Assembly: GCF_040720935.1 (NCBI RefSeq)
Contig: NZ_JBFDAE010000006.1
Location: forward strand, 62,001-126,000
From: Jejuia sp040720935
Lineage (GTDB): Bacteria > Bacteroidota > Bacteroidia > Flavobacteriales > Flavobacteriaceae
Direction: 5' to 3'
DNA: 64,000 nt
Shown in pieces: positions 7,785 through 17,489 of this stretch (positions are counted from its first letter, which is position 1; each line of letters starts with the position of its first letter). The translations under genes were made by a program, and so were the position numbers. The notes below the pieces were generated by a model. It had not been told where the DNA came from. It saw nothing but the letters and a program-made list of their open reading frames with translations, and searched no databases.

Positions 7785-8999
7785 ATGAAAAAATCGCTTA
7801 TTCTTATTTTATTTATTTGTTTCACTTCTTTTATAAATGCACAAATTAACTTTGAGAAAGGTTATTTTATCAATAATCTCAACGAGAAAAAATCATGTTT
7901 AATTAAAAATGTTGACTGGAAACACAACCCAACTGAATTTGACTATAAATTTAGTGAAGGAGAAGACACCAAAACCATGCCTATAACACATGCCAAAGAA
8001 TTTGGTGTTGACAATTTTTCTAAATTTATACGTGCAGAAGTTGATATAGATCAGTCCAGTAAATACACTCAATATTTAAGTCATACTCGAAAACCAGAGT
8101 TTAAAACGCAAACTGTATTTCTTAAAGTAGTACTTGAAGGCGAAAGCAATTTGTATTATTATGAAGCAGGAAATTTGGCTCGGTACTTTTTCAATTTAAG
8201 AAACACTAAAATTGAACCTTTAATTTACAAAAGCTATTTAAAAGAGCAAGCCGTAGCTGCTTACAATAATGGTTTTAGAATACAACTTATGAATGCACTT
8301 AAATGCAGTAGTATGAAAAAATCTGATTTTGAATACTTAAATTATGATTTTAATGGGTTAACCAAAGTTATTTTAAAATACAACACATGTATAGACCCTA
8401 ATTATAAAATACTTAAAATTGAAAAACCCCACAAAAGTAATCTGAATATTTCTGTCAAGGCAGGATTAAGAAGCGGCACGTTTAAAGCACAAGAATTTCG
8501 TGGTGTATTAGACCCTGTTCATGATTTTGGCAACGACTCAAACTTAACTTTTGGAATTGAATTAGAACATGTTTTTGGTTTCAATCAAAATAAATGGGCC
8601 ATTTCCATAGAACCAAGCTACCAATCATTCCAGTCAGAAATCACAGAAGCATCATCCACATCATCTTTCATAAACAAATTTGCAGTAGATTACAAATCGG
8701 TGGAAGTCCCGCTTGGAGTTAGACACTATATGTTTCTTAATCAAAACTCAAAATTGTCTTTAAGCGCATACTACATACTTGATTTCCCGTTGGACTCAGC
8801 CATAAATGTTCAAAGAGGTACAAGTAATTATGATGTAGAGATTGTTAAATCCACAAATTTAGCATTAGGATTCGGCTATAAGTATTTAGACAAATATAGT
8901 GTAGAGCTTAGATATAATGGAGACCGAAAAAATACCGGTCAGAACTGGCTTTCGAAATACAGTAGCATCTCCCTCATTTTTGGATATACAATTTTCTAG
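7785..8999 (+). CDS. Predicted secreted outer-membrane beta-barrel protein
   Basis: Unrecognised protein of 404 residues. A Sec signal peptide (MKKSLILILFICFTSFINAQ) ends near residue 20. The C-terminal half (about residues 225-404) shows alternating hydrophobic and polar strands with aromatic turns (NISVKAGLRSGTF, YSVELRYNG) and ends in a hydrophobic stretch, SSISLIFGYTIF. This is typical of small outer-membrane barrels of the PorT/OmpW-like kind. The N-terminal half is a soluble domain without a motif that I know. The gene is isolated: its neighbours are on the other strand or far upstream, and it is bracketed by the duplicated permease end. Function unknown. Confidence 0.7.
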   Translation: MKKSLILILFICFTSFINAQINFEKGYFINNLNEKKSCLIKNVDWKHNPTEFDYKFSEGEDTKTMPITHAKEFGVDNFSKFIRAEVDIDQSSKYTQYLSHTRKPEFKTQTVFLKVVLEGESNLYYYEAGNLARYFFNLRNTKIEPLIYKSYLKEQAVAAYNNGFRIQLMNALKCSSMKKSDFEYLNYDFNGLTKVILKYNTCIDPNYKILKIEKPHKSNLNISVKAGLRSGTFKAQEFRGVLDPVHDFGNDSNLTFGIELEHVFGFNQNKWAISIEPSYQSFQSEITEASSTSSFINKFAVDYKSVEVPLGVRHYMFLNQNSKLSLSAYYILDFPLDSAINVQRGTSNYDVEIVKSTNLALGFGYKYLDKYSVELRYNGDRKNTGQNWLSKYSSISLIFGYTIF

Positions 9000-9009
9000 G
9001 ATTTTAAAT

Positions 9010-10104
9010 TTACCCTTTCACATCCAAAGCATCCCTCAATGCATTACCAATCAACATAAACGCCATGACCAAACTCATAATACATAGTCCGGGAATCATT
9101 GCTAAATAGGGTTTTCCGAGGATAATATAATTGTAATGGTCTTTAATCATTGCGCCCCAACTCGCCATTGGTGGCTGTGCACCAATACCCAGAAAACTCA
9201 GTCCGCTTTCTATTAAAATAGCAGCAGCAAAATTTGCCGCAGCAATAACGATTACGGGTGCCATAATATTGGGTAAAATATGTTTTGTGATAATTCTAAA
9301 ATCGTTATAACCCAAAGCCCGAGCGGCAGTTACGTATTGCATTTCTTTAGTACTAATTATTTGTCCGCGTACCACTCTAGCCACCTCAACCCACATGGTT
9401 AAACCAACTGCAATAAACACTTGCCAAAAGCCTTTTCCTAAAGCCAAGGTTATAGCGATGACCAAAAGCAACGTTGGTATAGACCAGGTTACATTAATAA
9501 TCCACATGATAACTGTATCTACTTTTCCGCCAAAATAGCCTGCCAAACTCCCCATTAAAATCCCGATGAACAATGAAATAAACACGGCCACAAACCCAAT
9601 AAAAAAAGAAATTCTTGCGCCTACCAAAACCCTGCTCAACAAATCGCGCCCATATTTATCTGTACCAAATACAAATGATTTTTTTGTTATAAAATCTTCA
9701 ACTGCATGATTAGGGAAACTGGATAATGGAATTGTTTTTCCAACACCTTTTAATCCATCGGCAGCATATTCCGTATAATTTAAAGTATCGTTTTCAATGT
9801 TATATTCTGAAATAGGAACTTCGGTATCTGTATTTTTAATTCCGAAGAATAACTTATCAAACACATTCTGCTCATTTTTTACTTGCGAAGGAATGGTTAG
9901 CATTGTAACACTAAACCCTGGAGATTTGGAATGAATAGACAAATGCATCTGGTTGGCGTACTGCGAATTATCGGGCGCAAACACATATGCAAATACAGAA
10001 ACCAAACCAACCAAAACGATAAAATAAAAACTAAAAACGCCCCAAAAGTCTTTTTTAAACTTTTGGAGCGCCAGTTGTTTTAGCGAGTTTGAAGTGTTAC
10101 TCAT
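9010..10104 (-). CDS. ABC transporter permease, DppC/OppC-like
   Basis: Inner-membrane permease of 364 residues of the peptide/nickel importer type. One N-terminal helix (about 20-42) and a periplasmic insert of about 100 residues precede a BPD_transp_1 domain (about 160-360) with at least five helices. The EAA-like loop for coupling to the ATPase is seen around ARALGYNDFRIITKHILPN. No ATP-binding or substrate-binding partner lies next to it, so partners must be encoded elsewhere. It starts 15 bp after the tail-specific protease and is probably co-transcribed with it. Substrate is unknown; oligopeptides would be the family default. Confidence 0.88.
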   Translation of the reverse strand: MSNTSNSLKQLALQKFKKDFWGVFSFYFIVLVGLVSVFAYVFAPDNSQYANQMHLSIHSKSPGFSVTMLTIPSQVKNEQNVFDKLFFGIKNTDTEVPISEYNIENDTLNYTEYAADGLKGVGKTIPLSSFPNHAVEDFITKKSFVFGTDKYGRDLLSRVLVGARISFFIGFVAVFISLFIGILMGSLAGYFGGKVDTVIMWIINVTWSIPTLLLVIAITLALGKGFWQVFIAVGLTMWVEVARVVRGQIISTKEMQYVTAARALGYNDFRIITKHILPNIMAPVIVIAAANFAAAILIESGLSFLGIGAQPPMASWGAMIKDHYNYIILGKPYLAMIPGLCIMSLVMAFMLIGNALRDALDVKG

Positions 10105-10119
10105 TAAACCTTAATCTTT

Positions 10120-12267
10120 TTAGTCTTTTACTTTAGCTACTTTTTTAATACCGTAAGCCATTTTTAAATCTTCGAGTACATTTACCGCTTCTTCTACATA
10201 TACATCCTTACTCAAGCTTGTGTACCAACGTTCACGTTTTTCTTGTAAATTAGTGGTATCACTTTCAAACAATTGTCTTTCGTAAGCAGAAGGCTTAAAC
10301 GTTAAATTTGTTTTATAATCTGAAATGGCATCAAAACGTTTAGATTCTTCTTCATTTACATCTAATTGTTTTTTGTACGTTTTATAATTTAATGAGAATA
10401 CTGTTTCGTCAATTTTACTTTTCACCCATCTTGCATTGTCCTCAATCATCTTTAATTGATTGTTGGAACTCATGCGTTCTTTACTTTTGCTAATGGTTTT
10501 ATCATAGTCAAAATAACTATCCCAAACGTTGTATGTAGCTGGATCTATTTCATCATATGGTAACGGGTTTTCTTTTTCCTTTTCGCCTATATCAATAAAA
10601 CTAAAACGTCCTGGTACTTGAACATCACTTTTAACGCCTTCTAATTGTACTGAGCCTCCATTTATTCTATAGTATTTTTGAATCGTATAAGCTAAAGCCC
10701 CTAAATCCCCAGAGGTATTATTTCTAACTATATCATTTAGAGGAAAAACTGTCTGTACCGTACCTTTACCATAGGTTTGTTTACTACCAATAATGATAGC
10801 ACGTTTATAATCTTGCATTGCAGCCGCCATGATTTCGGAAGCAGAAGCGGATAATTCGTTCACTAAAATCACCAAAGGACCATCCCAAGTAATCGATTTA
10901 TCAGTATCGGCTAAGACCCGCTTTGGAGAACCTGTAGAACGGACTTGCACTACTGGTCCCTCTTTAATAAATAATCCTGCCATTTCCACTACCGCAGGCA
11001 AAGACCCTCCGCCATTATTTCGCAAATCGAGAATTAAACCTTCCATGCCTTCAGCTTTTAAGCGCTCAATTTCTTCGCGAACATCAATAGCTGCATTCAA
11101 GTTTTTGTAATCGTCAAAATCCACATAAAAACGTGGCAGATTAATAATTCCGAATTTTTTATCATCTTTCTCAACGACTGATGCTTTTGCATAGGTTTCG
11201 CCCAATTCCACAACATCCCTTACTATGGTAATATCCTTAATTGTGCCATCTACTTTCTTGATAGTTAGCGTCACTTTTGTACCTTTTGGCCCTTTTATAT
11301 ATTTAATAGCATCACTAATGCGCATCCCTACAATATCTACAGGTGTTTCTTCATCTTCCTGCTTCACTTTCAAAATAACATCTTCTACTTCAAGCAATTG
11401 ACTTCTCCAGGCAGGACCTCCAGAAATTAACTCTACAATTTTAATATAGTCCATACGCTTTGTTAATCGCGCTCCTATGCCTTCTAACTTTCCAGACATT
11501 TGCGTATCGAAACCTTCCTTGTCCCGTGGCGCGAGGTAATAGGTATGAGGGTCGAATTCTTCAACGATAGCGTTTACATACATCGAAAACCATTCTTCTC
11601 TTGTTAAGTCATCGATACTATCGTTAAAATAAATATCTATAGATTTTAAAGTGGCTTCACGCGCTTCTTTTTCAATTTCAGCTTCGGTCTTCATAACATG
11701 AGATGCATCTTTTTCTTTAGCTATTTTCTCCTGCTCATAGATATCATCATAATTGGTAAGTGTGGAAAATTTCAACTGCTTTCTCCAACGCTCTTTCATT
11801 TGCTTTTTGCTGGTTACATAGTTACTTTTATCGTAATCTGTCTCATAAGTTTCATCGGCATTATAATCAAAAGGTTGCGACAACACTTCTTTATAAATGA
11901 CCTTTGCTTCCTCAATACGTTTTAACATCCGCTCATGGACAACATTGAAAAATGTAATATCGAAAGTCTTTAATTGATCGTCGATATCTGTTTTATATTT
12001 TTCAAATTCTTTGTAATCCGAATGGTGGAAATAGCGTTTTACAGGATCTACACGTGTTAAATAACCATCAAACAATTCTGCTGAAAAGGCATCATTGAGT
12101 TCAATAGGATCAAAATGTCCTTGCTGTAAAACATAAGTAATTACTTGTATTAGGAGTTTATCCTTATCGGGGTTATCAAATGATTTTGAGGTAAAACTAC
12201 ATGACGCAAATGCCAATAAAAGCACTAGCAGTAAAACCTTATAATTCTTTTTCATCATATCCTTCAT
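10120..12267 (-). CDS. prc: Tail-specific carboxy-terminal protease (S41)
   Basis: Periplasmic serine protease of 715 residues resembling E. coli Prc/Tsp. The N-terminus is a lipoprotein signal with lipobox LAFASC. A large N-terminal domain precedes a PDZ domain (about 240-340, with GIGARL) and the S41 core. Aligned to Tsp, the catalytic residues are S475 in SASASE, D486 in QDY and K501 in GKGTVQ, with a one-residue insertion before the lysine. The C-terminal DUF3340-like helical region is present. It degrades misfolded or tagged periplasmic proteins and trims envelope proteins. The first ATG at 12267 is used; ATGs three and four codons further in are equally possible. Confidence 0.94.
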   Translation of the reverse strand: MKDMMKKNYKVLLLVLLLAFASCSFTSKSFDNPDKDKLLIQVITYVLQQGHFDPIELNDAFSAELFDGYLTRVDPVKRYFHHSDYKEFEKYKTDIDDQLKTFDITFFNVVHERMLKRIEEAKVIYKEVLSQPFDYNADETYETDYDKSNYVTSKKQMKERWRKQLKFSTLTNYDDIYEQEKIAKEKDASHVMKTEAEIEKEAREATLKSIDIYFNDSIDDLTREEWFSMYVNAIVEEFDPHTYYLAPRDKEGFDTQMSGKLEGIGARLTKRMDYIKIVELISGGPAWRSQLLEVEDVILKVKQEDEETPVDIVGMRISDAIKYIKGPKGTKVTLTIKKVDGTIKDITIVRDVVELGETYAKASVVEKDDKKFGIINLPRFYVDFDDYKNLNAAIDVREEIERLKAEGMEGLILDLRNNGGGSLPAVVEMAGLFIKEGPVVQVRSTGSPKRVLADTDKSITWDGPLVILVNELSASASEIMAAAMQDYKRAIIIGSKQTYGKGTVQTVFPLNDIVRNNTSGDLGALAYTIQKYYRINGGSVQLEGVKSDVQVPGRFSFIDIGEKEKENPLPYDEIDPATYNVWDSYFDYDKTISKSKERMSSNNQLKMIEDNARWVKSKIDETVFSLNYKTYKKQLDVNEEESKRFDAISDYKTNLTFKPSAYERQLFESDTTNLQEKRERWYTSLSKDVYVEEAVNVLEDLKMAYGIKKVAKVKD

Positions 12268-12428
12268 ATCTTAAATAAAAGCTATTTAATTCGTTTATTA
12301 ATCTACTAAATTACTGAAAAAACCGTGCCATTGAGCGTATGCGCTACTAATTTTTTGTTAAACCAAACAAAATAAAGCATTGCACAAGATTTTATGTATT
12401 TTAGCACTACTTAAAATCGCAGTAATTT

Positions 12429-13223
12429 ATGTCGAAAAAACCATTGATTTTAGTCACAAATGACGATGGCATTACCGCTCCAGGTATTAGAACTTTAATT
12501 GAAGTGATGACTACCATTGGCGATGTGGTTGTTGTAGCACCTGACAGTCCGCAAAGCGGTCAAGGGCATGCTATAACGCTGGACTCTACATTATATGCAG
12601 AACAGGTTGAAGTTGCTTCTGGAACGCATTTGGAATATACCTGCTCTGGAACGCCTGCCGATTGTGTAAAATTGGCAGTTCGGGAGATTTTGGATAGACG
12701 CCCCGATATTTGTGTTTCTGGAATTAACCATGGTTCTAATTCGTCTATAAATGTGATTTATTCAGGGACTATGAGTGCTGCCATTGAAGCCGGTATTGAG
12801 GGCATTCCTGCTATTGGGTTTTCATTATTGAATTATAAATGGAGTGCGAACTTCGATGCCAGTAAAAACTATGTAAAAACTATAACCGAAAATGCATTAA
12901 AACACGGTTTACAAGAAGGTACTGTTCTAAATGTGAACATCCCGGATATCCCTAAAAAGGATATTAAAGGCATTAAAATTTGCCGACAAGCACGCGCTAA
13001 TTGGGTAGAAAAATTTGACAAACGTAAAAGCCCACAAGGACGGGATTACTATTGGTTAACGGGGAAATTTGTTAATTTAGATGGTGGCGAAGACACCGAT
13101 GAATGGGCACTTGAAAACAACTATGTATCGCTTGTTCCTGTTCAATTTGATTTAACAGCACACCATGCTATCCAAGAATTAAACACTTGGGATTTAAATG
13201 ATACTGAAATAAATTCGGCATAG
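12429..13223 (+). CDS. surE: 5'/3'-nucleotidase SurE
   Basis: Metal-dependent survival-protein nucleotidase of 264 residues that removes phosphate from nucleoside 5'- and 3'-monophosphates. The metal site is formed by the N-terminal TNDDG (D12, D13), the serine in SGQGHAITL and the asparagine in INHGSNS. Length and motif order are those of the family. The stop codon is followed without any gap by the ATG of a small membrane protein, and lpxB comes next, so surE leads a short operon. It diverges from the tail-specific protease across a 161-bp gap. Confidence 0.96.
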   Translation: MSKKPLILVTNDDGITAPGIRTLIEVMTTIGDVVVVAPDSPQSGQGHAITLDSTLYAEQVEVASGTHLEYTCSGTPADCVKLAVREILDRRPDICVSGINHGSNSSINVIYSGTMSAAIEAGIEGIPAIGFSLLNYKWSANFDASKNYVKTITENALKHGLQEGTVLNVNIPDIPKKDIKGIKICRQARANWVEKFDKRKSPQGRDYYWLTGKFVNLDGGEDTDEWALENNYVSLVPVQFDLTAHHAIQELNTWDLNDTEINSA

Positions 13224-13505
13224 ATGAAAAAAGAACTTGGAATAGGAATTTTAGTTGGCTTAATAGCCAACGCCATTGGTTTGTTTATTGCGACAACAAT
13301 TTTAGGAAACGGAGACGACTTCACTACAGTTGTTAAAGCTGCTTATAACGAAGGTTTTTTAGGAAAACTGATTAGTATAGGTGCTATATTAAACCTTATC
13401 GCATTTTTTATTTTCATAAAAAAACGCCAAGATTATCGTGCAAGGGGCGTTTTGTTGATTACTGTTTTTATCGCCGTTTTCACATTTGTAATTAAACTAT
13501 TTTGA
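13224..13505 (+). CDS. Small two- to three-helix membrane protein, function unknown
   Basis: A 93-residue protein whose ATG directly abuts the surE stop. It has hydrophobic helices at about residues 6-28 (GIGILVGLIANAIGLFIATTIL), 47-63 and 74-92, with a short basic loop KKRQDYRAR between the last two. No signal peptide or known motif. Tight packing between surE and lpxB (11 bp) argues that it is a real gene in the same operon. Small proteins at this spot are familiar from other flavobacteria, but I know of no function. Confidence 0.75.
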   Translation: MKKELGIGILVGLIANAIGLFIATTILGNGDDFTTVVKAAYNEGFLGKLISIGAILNLIAFFIFIKKRQDYRARGVLLITVFIAVFTFVIKLF

Positions 13506-13516
13506 TTCATTTTTAA

Positions 13517-14629
13517 ATGAAGTATTATATTCTTGCTGGAGAAGCATCTGGAGATTTACATGGCTCTAATTTGATGAAAGCTTTACTAAAAATTGATAGT
13601 AAAGCCGATATTAGATTTTGGGGTGGCGATTTAATGCAACACGCGGGCGGACACTTGGTAAAACATTATAAAGAACGTGCTTTTATGGGGTTTTCGGAAG
13701 TGATTATGAATCTTCGGAAGATTTTTAAATTGATTTCATTCTGTAAAAATGATATTGAAGATTTTAATCCAGACGTGGTTATTTTTATTGATAATTCTGG
13801 TTTTAATTTACGGATTGCAAAATGGGCAAAAGCAAAAGGGTTTAGAACAAACTATTATATTTCCCCACAAGTTTGGGCATCTAGAGCCAGCAGGGTAAAA
13901 GCTATAAAACGCGATATTGACGCCATGTTTGTGATTTTGCCTTTTGTAAAACAATTTTACAAAAAATACGATTATGATGTTACGTTTGTTGGACATCCAC
14001 TTATTGATGCTATTGCAAACCGAAAACAGGTTGGGGAATTTAAATTTAGAGCAAAACATAAATTAACCGACAAACCTATTATTGCCTTATTACCCGGAAG
14101 CAGAAAACAGGAAATTACCAAAATGCTCTCTGTGATGTTAAGTTTAGTGGACGATTTTCCTGAATATCAGTTTGTAATTGCTGGAGCGCCCAGTCAGGAT
14201 TATGAGTTTTATCAATCGTTTATAAAAAACCAAAACGTTAGTTTCATCTCAAATAAGACTTATGATTTACTGAGTGTTTCTTATGCAGCTTTGGTAACTT
14301 CCGGCACAGCGACTTTAGAAACCGCGTTGTTTAAAGTACCACAGGTTGTGTGTTATAAAGGAAGTTCTATTTCTTATCATATTGCAAAACGCATAATAAC
14401 CCTTAAGTATATTTCGTTAGTAAATTTAGTTATGGACAAAGAAGTCGTAACTGAATTGATTCAAAATGATTTTAATAAAAAACGTTTGAAAAAAGAATTG
14501 GAATTAATTTTAGACGACGAAAAACGCAAAGGACTATTTCATGATTATTATGAATTAGAACAAAAACTTGGCGGGAAAGGTGCTAGTGAAAAAACTGCTA
14601 AATTGATTTATAATGCTCTAAAAGCATAG
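13517..14629 (+). CDS. lpxB: Lipid-A-disaccharide synthase
   Basis: Glycosyltransferase family 19 enzyme of 370 residues that joins UDP-diacylglucosamine and lipid X to form the lipid A disaccharide at the inner face of the inner membrane. The N-terminal GEASGDLHG (residues 8-16), the UDP-binding LLPGSRKQEI and the C-terminal SGTATLETALF are all intact. The length is normal. Presence of LpxB shows that the organism makes lipid A. Third gene of the surE operon. Confidence 0.97.
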   Translation: MKYYILAGEASGDLHGSNLMKALLKIDSKADIRFWGGDLMQHAGGHLVKHYKERAFMGFSEVIMNLRKIFKLISFCKNDIEDFNPDVVIFIDNSGFNLRIAKWAKAKGFRTNYYISPQVWASRASRVKAIKRDIDAMFVILPFVKQFYKKYDYDVTFVGHPLIDAIANRKQVGEFKFRAKHKLTDKPIIALLPGSRKQEITKMLSVMLSLVDDFPEYQFVIAGAPSQDYEFYQSFIKNQNVSFISNKTYDLLSVSYAALVTSGTATLETALFKVPQVVCYKGSSISYHIAKRIITLKYISLVNLVMDKEVVTELIQNDFNKKRLKKELELILDDEKRKGLFHDYYELEQKLGGKGASEKTAKLIYNALKA

Positions 14630-14637
14630 TTCTTTTT

Positions 14638-15207
14638 ATGAAAAAGTGGCTCTTCTTAATTTTTTTAGTGATAAGTTTTAGCAACTGCAAATCTTCAAAA
14701 CGCAGTAAACAGAAAAGAAACAAATCTGCAAAGGTCATTACCAAAAAATCGAAGGTTAAAAATGGTGCTACAGCTGAATTTCCAAGGACATCAGAAAACA
14801 AAAGCACAACAGTTTCAGCTTCTAAACCACAAAATATCATTAATTTCTCGAAGGAGTTCTTGGGCGTTCGTTATAAATGGGGCGGCACGACAAAAAGAGG
14901 CATGGACTGCTCTGGACTCATACATGAATCGTTCAAGGCGCATCAAGTTTACCTTCCACGGATTTCGAGGGACATGGCTAAAAAAGGTAAAAAAATAAAA
15001 TTAAGGGAAACTCTTAAAGGCGATTTGCTGTTTTTTAAAACTGGAAAAAACCGCAGAAACGCCATCAATCATGTAGGTTTGGTTGTGGAAATAAAAAACG
15101 ATGCTATTTATTTTATCCATGCAACAACTTCAAATGGCGTTATTATTTCGTCTTTAAATGAAAAGTATTGGCTATCGGCATTTACTGAAGCGCGTCGCGT
15201 TTTATAA
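14638..15207 (+). CDS. C40 (NlpC/P60) peptidoglycan endopeptidase lipoprotein
   Basis: Lipoprotein of 189 residues. The signal sequence ends in the lipobox SFSNC, followed by a strongly basic linker (KSSKRSKQKRNKSAK). The NlpC/P60 domain (about 72-189) has the predicted catalytic residues C91 in MDCSGL, H145 in NHVGLV and H161 in FIHATT. Such enzymes cut the D-Glu to diaminopimelate bond in cell wall peptides. It lies 8 bp after lpxB and ends 1 bp before the convergent T9SS protein gene, so no spacer is left for a terminator outside coding sequence. Confidence 0.92.
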   Translation: MKKWLFLIFLVISFSNCKSSKRSKQKRNKSAKVITKKSKVKNGATAEFPRTSENKSTTVSASKPQNIINFSKEFLGVRYKWGGTTKRGMDCSGLIHESFKAHQVYLPRISRDMAKKGKKIKLRETLKGDLLFFKTGKNRRNAINHVGLVVEIKNDAIYFIHATTSNGVIISSLNEKYWLSAFTEARRVL

Positions 15208-15208
15208 T

Positions 15209-17356
15209 CTACCGTTTTAATGTGAAATGTGACAAAAACGTTTTGGGCACTCCAGTTTTTAAGTCACGATATTCTACTTTAAACCAGTAATCGTCATTTG
15301 GCATCATACCTCCATTACTTATGCCATTCCAGCCAGAACCTGAGGTATTAATTTGTTTTAAGAGTTCGCCATGCCTATTAAATATGGATATTGTTGCATT
15401 TTGGTTCTTTAGAGCATCAATATTCCAATAGTCATTAAACCCATCATTATTGGGTGTAAAAAAAGACGAATATCCTAATATGCTTACAGATGATTGATCT
15501 GACCCACATCCATATTTATCACGTGCTTCGACAACATGTTCTCCTGGCCCAACCCCTGAAAATGTAGAACTATCTTGGTATGGGCCATTACCCAAGCTGT
15601 ATTCATAATCCCCTATACCTTCTGCAATAATATGTATGGTTTGGTTTTTTTCGAAATCGTCGGATAAAAGCTCAATGCTTATTTTTGGTGGTTCCCCAAT
15701 ATGAACCTGTGTTGTTCTTGAAACCGTACAGTTGGAAATTTTGTCCGCAACGATCACTTCATAAATCCCAGATACCTTTGTTGCAATACTTGAACTTGTT
15801 TCATTCAATAAAGTCTCGTTTTCTAACTTCCATTCAAAATTATAATTCACTTCTGAAATATGAGTTTCAATCTCAGGAAAAGCATTTATAATAACTCCAT
15901 CGTCATCCAAACACGCTATATATAAATCATCTAAAACCAGAGCGGGTAAAGCGTTAATGGATGCTCCGACACCAATATTAATGTTTACAAATTCGCTTTC
16001 AACACAATCAAACAGAGACACCATTTTTAACAAATAGCCATCGCTAGGCGGTAAATTATTAGGTAATACGCAATTGATACTTCCATTGGAATTTGAAGCA
16101 ACGCTTCCAATTTCCACACCATTTACGAAGCTTCCAAACTCATCACTCAAAATTACTTTAAAATCTGTAGCAGTATTAAAATTAGAACTCAGGATATAAT
16201 CCAAATTAAAATTGGCGCCATTACAAATGGATAACTTTGGCGAGGGCTCGATTAGCCCTATTCTTTTGAGTGAACTTTCATAAACACTACTATAAATAGC
16301 GTCATTATTTTGATAAACCACAACAACATCATCAGTTAGTGGGTTTCTCCCAATACTGTGGCTCTCCCCTTTTGCGACAACAATCGGGTTGCCAAAAGAC
16401 TGTCCCTGATTAGAACTCACATTGATTAAAAGTTCGCCTTTATCATTTGAGTAACCGTCTATTAATGTACCTTCCGCATTAGCGTATAAAACCCTTGCCT
16501 CTGTTCCAACAGATTGAAGCGCAAAAGCAACGGTAGTGCTATTTCCTGTATTCACATCCATTTTGTATCCAGTACTTGCTGGATTTGAAACGCCACCACC
16601 TGCCACAAAAACGAATGTACCACAAGGACCATCACTTAAGGAATAACTTGAAAAATAGACTTGACCAGGAGGCGTTAAGCTTTTGGGTATAAGCGCAACA
16701 TTTTCTTCATCTAACTGAAACATATAAAGATTTGGATCATCTGCAACTACAAACACACGACCTGACTTATCTACTTGAATATCAGTATAAACAAAATTAA
16801 ACTCCGTTTCAATTTTTTTAAAATCTCCCAGCCCGTTATTGGAATTAAAATAAACAAATGAGCCACTTCTGGTAACAAGATAAATGCTCTTTCCTTGGGT
16901 TACCATATGAGCAGTTATATCTCCAACAGCCACTTCCCCTAAACTTTTTGGACTACTAAAATTTAAACCACCATCTGTGCTAATTGAGAGGAAAATTTGA
17001 GAATTGACAGCATCTACCCAAGACACAAAAACGTGTCCATTATCACTAACAGCAATTTCTGGATTGCCTAAATTTGACGTACCTACAGCAACACTAGACA
17101 AATAACTTTGACCATTATCCACACTTTTAGACATTCTAATATCCGATGGACTCAAATAGACCACATAGATATTGCCGTTTTGATCTATACCTACATTTCG
17201 TGTTGTACTCGCTGAACCTAATCTATTACTAGTAGAACCATTATCATTAACCTGCACATTAGAGTATAAAGGCGTTTGAGCATTAAAATGCAAAGAAATT
17301 AAAAGCAAAGCGATGCTATTGAAATTGCTTAGATTGAATATGTTTTTGAAAAACAT
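15209..17356 (-). CDS. Type IX-secreted protein with Asp-box repeats and type B sorting domain
   Basis: Secreted protein of 715 residues. A signal peptide (about 1-26, ending NAQ) is followed by a region with three Asp-box/BNR-like motifs, SVDNGQSY, STDGGLNF and SSNQGQSF, suggesting a sialidase-like propeller fold. Ig-like segments around residues 370-610 follow. The end (about 630-715) is a type B T9SS sorting domain: FFTPNNDGFNDYW, a FNRHGELL strand and a final ending in LKR. Type B proteins are exported by the gliding-linked type IX system and usually stay on or leave the cell surface. No enzymatic residues are evident; adhesion is only a guess. Confidence 0.85.
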   Translation of the reverse strand: MFFKNIFNLSNFNSIALLLISLHFNAQTPLYSNVQVNDNGSTSNRLGSASTTRNVGIDQNGNIYVVYLSPSDIRMSKSVDNGQSYLSSVAVGTSNLGNPEIAVSDNGHVFVSWVDAVNSQIFLSISTDGGLNFSSPKSLGEVAVGDITAHMVTQGKSIYLVTRSGSFVYFNSNNGLGDFKKIETEFNFVYTDIQVDKSGRVFVVADDPNLYMFQLDEENVALIPKSLTPPGQVYFSSYSLSDGPCGTFVFVAGGGVSNPASTGYKMDVNTGNSTTVAFALQSVGTEARVLYANAEGTLIDGYSNDKGELLINVSSNQGQSFGNPIVVAKGESHSIGRNPLTDDVVVVYQNNDAIYSSVYESSLKRIGLIEPSPKLSICNGANFNLDYILSSNFNTATDFKVILSDEFGSFVNGVEIGSVASNSNGSINCVLPNNLPPSDGYLLKMVSLFDCVESEFVNINIGVGASINALPALVLDDLYIACLDDDGVIINAFPEIETHISEVNYNFEWKLENETLLNETSSSIATKVSGIYEVIVADKISNCTVSRTTQVHIGEPPKISIELLSDDFEKNQTIHIIAEGIGDYEYSLGNGPYQDSSTFSGVGPGEHVVEARDKYGCGSDQSSVSILGYSSFFTPNNDGFNDYWNIDALKNQNATISIFNRHGELLKQINTSGSGWNGISNGGMMPNDDYWFKVEYRDLKTGVPKTFLSHFTLKR

Positions 17357-17489
17357 CTTAGACTTACAGTTTTTTCTACAATATAAGTTAATTTAAAACC
17401 ATTCTCAAGCAGTCCAAATAGACAATAACTAAACATCTTTATGTATGTCTTCAATATTTGAAATTGACAAATTAGTATATTAGCATAGC

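Noticed and set aside
9010..10104. Nickel or dipeptide importer assigned specifically
   Set aside because: No binding protein or ATPase gene lies alongside, so substrate cannot be given.
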